A stretch of 64,000 nucleotides of DNA. Source: Prevotella communis (lineage in GTDB: Bacteria > Bacteroidota > Bacteroidia > Bacteroidales > Bacteroidaceae). Where the stretch lies: the NCBI RefSeq assembly GCF_022024115.1, contig NZ_CP091792.1:1860001-1924000 (forward strand), in the 5' to 3' direction. The position numbers and the translations under genes are program-made. Below the pieces are notes generated by a model. That model was not told the origin of the DNA. It searched no databases and saw nothing but the letters and a program-made list of their open reading frames with translations. This document shows positions 62,416 to 64,000 of the stretch, one piece after another. Position 1 is the stretch's first letter. Each line of letters begins with the position of its first letter.

Positions 62416-63999
62416 TTAATCCTCCGTTTTAATTTCTTTCACTAATGTTCTTATAGTTGACAAATCCGAGCTATTGAATCCTTCCGCCTTCTGTATTCGA
62501 TATACCCGGCATGTAAGTTTGTCAACATCGTTCATTCTGACTTTTCCTCCTGTAATGAAGTCTTTCGTAATAACAATACATTGCTTTTTTACATCATTGA
62601 TAATGTTATAGAATTCTTCTTCTTTAGCATCACCAAATGAAGAAGTAGCTGCATCGAATATGAGAGGATACTCTTCATCCGTCTTCTTATGGGCAAAATC
62701 AGAAACAGCAAATAATATTGAGATATACATTACTGTTTTCTGAGAATCCGATGGTTTTGTAATATACGTACCATTGGAACTTTTCAGTCTAATTCCAGCC
62801 TCATCTTTGTCTTTTTTATAGAAAAGACTTACTTCTCCATGGAAGTCCTTTGTGCTCAAACGATCCATGTACAAATTTGCACCTTCCCTTAATGCGTTAA
62901 GAAAGTTATAAAGATTCTTTTCTTTTGCTCTCATCGAAGCCTGTGCGATTTGATCAAATGCAAAATGTACTTTTTGGTATAGCCTTGATAAAGAATTTCC
63001 GGGTTTGAGATTAACCATTTTCTCTTTAACTTCTGCTTCACGATTCAATTTGTCTTTAAGATCAAACTCAAGATCTTTGATTTCTAATTCAGCTTCATTC
63101 TTCCTTCTGAACATATTATTTACGTCAGAATTGTTTTTCTTCATCATTTCCTCGGAAATATTACCCGCCTGTATCAGTAAACGAGAAATATCCTCCTCTA
63201 TTTCCTCTATTTCTTTTTTGACCTGTGATAATTCATCCGATTTTCGACTTACCACCTCAAGTCTGTCATTGATATCATTTGCAATACCTGAAATAAAAGC
63301 CTCTTCCGGTCCTGACAGTCTGTTTGCCAAAACATTGATTTCGTCTATGTATTCCTCAGTGAAGAGCTGTTTTTTACTTAACTTAACTTGTTCTTCTTTA
63401 ATTCTTGCTCGTTCATTGATGTGCTTCTTATATTCTTCAAGCTTATTGACCATGAAACGATATGCCTCTGAACCTTCTGGAGCAGGAGTATTGCATACTT
63501 TGCATCTATGCACCATGATCATCTCCTTCATATATTTATCATCAGGGATATACCAAGGCAATTTAGCATCGTCGTTTAGAAGTGATTCATTCTCTTTTTT
63601 CAGTGCGTCTAGTTCACCTTGTTCTTTACCTCTTTCCAATAGAAATTCATCGTGTAGCCTTTCTTTCTCTCGTCTCAACTGGGCACATTTGTCCTTGAAG
63701 GCAGAAAGGATATCAGGAAAAGCACACATTATCCAATACTGGTCAAGGAGACTTGTGTTCAGGTTAACCTTGTCTATGCTCGCTTTTAAACTTGTTGCAT
63801 TAGCTTTTTTCCCAGCCAAAGCTTGCGACAATTCATTATATCTGTCTCGCGTGTCTTGATTCTGTTCCAAATCTTTTAGCATAGTTTCGTAAGAGCTTAC
63901 AGCAGTAGACAATTCCTTGATTTGCTTACGAATATCCTGTATTTCTCCACTCAGTTTTGTCAATTCATTATCGAATCTAATAGCTTCACTTCTTGTATT
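62416..63999 (-). CDS. SMC/DndD-like ATPase (5' end beyond window)
   Basis: C-terminal 528 codons of a larger ATPase; the frame is open to the window edge, so the N-terminal Walker A lies upstream. The visible part starts with long coiled coils. A zinc-hook-like turn, CKVCNTPAPEGSEAYRF, is followed by the returning coiled coil. The ATPase half has a degenerate signature (SDSQKTVMYISILFAVSDFA) and Walker B YPLIFDAATSSFGDAKEEEF, then KKQCIVITKDF. This pattern fits Rad50/SMC-type proteins such as DndD of the phosphorothioate systems. The partner gene follows after 2 bp. Confidence 0.75.
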   Translation of the reverse strand, partial: NTRSEAIRFDNELTKLSGEIQDIRKQIKELSTAVSSYETMLKDLEQNQDTRDRYNELSQALAGKKANATSLKASIDKVNLNTSLLDQYWIMCAFPDILSAFKDKCAQLRREKERLHDEFLLERGKEQGELDALKKENESLLNDDAKLPWYIPDDKYMKEMIMVHRCKVCNTPAPEGSEAYRFMVNKLEEYKKHINERARIKEEQVKLSKKQLFTEEYIDEINVLANRLSGPEEAFISGIANDINDRLEVVSRKSDELSQVKKEIEEIEEDISRLLIQAGNISEEMMKKNNSDVNNMFRRKNEAELEIKDLEFDLKDKLNREAEVKEKMVNLKPGNSLSRLYQKVHFAFDQIAQASMRAKEKNLYNFLNALREGANLYMDRLSTKDFHGEVSLFYKKDKDEAGIRLKSSNGTYITKPSDSQKTVMYISILFAVSDFAHKKTDEEYPLIFDAATSSFGDAKEEEFYNIINDVKKQCIVITKDFITGGKVRMNDVDKLTCRVYRIQKAEGFNSSDLSTIRTLVKEIKTED

Positions 64000-64000
64000 C

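Noticed and set aside
63005..63859. 284-codon forward ORF opposite the SMC-like gene
   Set aside because: Serine/leucine-rich complement of a coiled-coil gene; no independent support.

Overview
The window is a bacterial chromosome segment from the Bacteroidales, most likely Prevotellaceae (Prevotella or a close relative). Three things point there. Promoters repeatedly show the Bacteroidetes sigma-ABfr pattern, TTTG (or CTTG), a spacer of about 20 nt, then TAnnTTTG. Families typical of the order are present (DUF4924-like, DUF4348-like, class III fructose-bisphosphatase, YtxH/holin-like trio, CE12 + GH106 pectin enzymes). One secreted protein also ends in the Prevotella-style C-terminus GINIVNGKKVLMK. 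No rRNA, CRISPR array, integrase or transposase was seen.

Layout. 1-6.6 kb: a forward run of hisIE (cut by the window edge), ftsE-like, lysC, lysA, a glycosyltransferase-like gene and fbp. 6.8-15.2 kb: a Rid-fold protein, then reverse-strand housekeeping genes (TPR protein, def, ruvX, SPOR lipoprotein), a forward YtxH/holin/coiled-coil trio, and reverse MBL-murB-lipoprotein. 15.3-15.5 kb: tRNA-Arg(CCG) and tRNA-Val(CAC) with promoter and terminator. 15.9-31.3 kb: LuxR-type regulator, prfC, rfbD, LysE exporter, ROK kinase, rpsA, recJ, recQ, LolA-like, serC-serA and a DEAD-box helicase. 31.4-38.4 kb: ECF sigma factor with a membrane partner and a secreted protein, then a rhamnogalacturonan acetylesterase and GH106 rhamnosidase pair and a His-rich small membrane protein. 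39-49.4 kb: a tightly packed, overlapping run lon-tgt-lptG-DEAD helicase-clpC-ABC-F.

49.4-53.9 kb is a 4.5-kb block (dinB, PNPOx-like, cupin, HxlR, hsp20, zinc ribbon, crcB, broken gene) bracketed by an exact 85-bp direct repeat. The repeat is the last 85 bp, stop codon included, of the ABC-F gene. This looks like insertion into, and restoration of, a gene 3' end, or else a duplication.

54-64 kb is accessory DNA: a transglutaminase-like exported protein, an orphan HicB, a RelB/PIN toxin-antitoxin pair, several kinds of short phased repeats, a DUF2442/HTH gene, an MBL hydrolase, and an alpha/beta hydrolase flanked by inverted copies of a palindromic element. There is also a small self-contained transcription unit with no known gene. 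The window ends in a probable DNA-modification or defence module read on the minus strand: an SMC/DndD-like ATPase with a zinc hook (cut by the window edge), a partner protein with an HTH, and a stand-alone domain resembling the DNA sulfur-binding domain of HNH restriction enzymes.

All family names come from motif recognition by eye, not from database searches.
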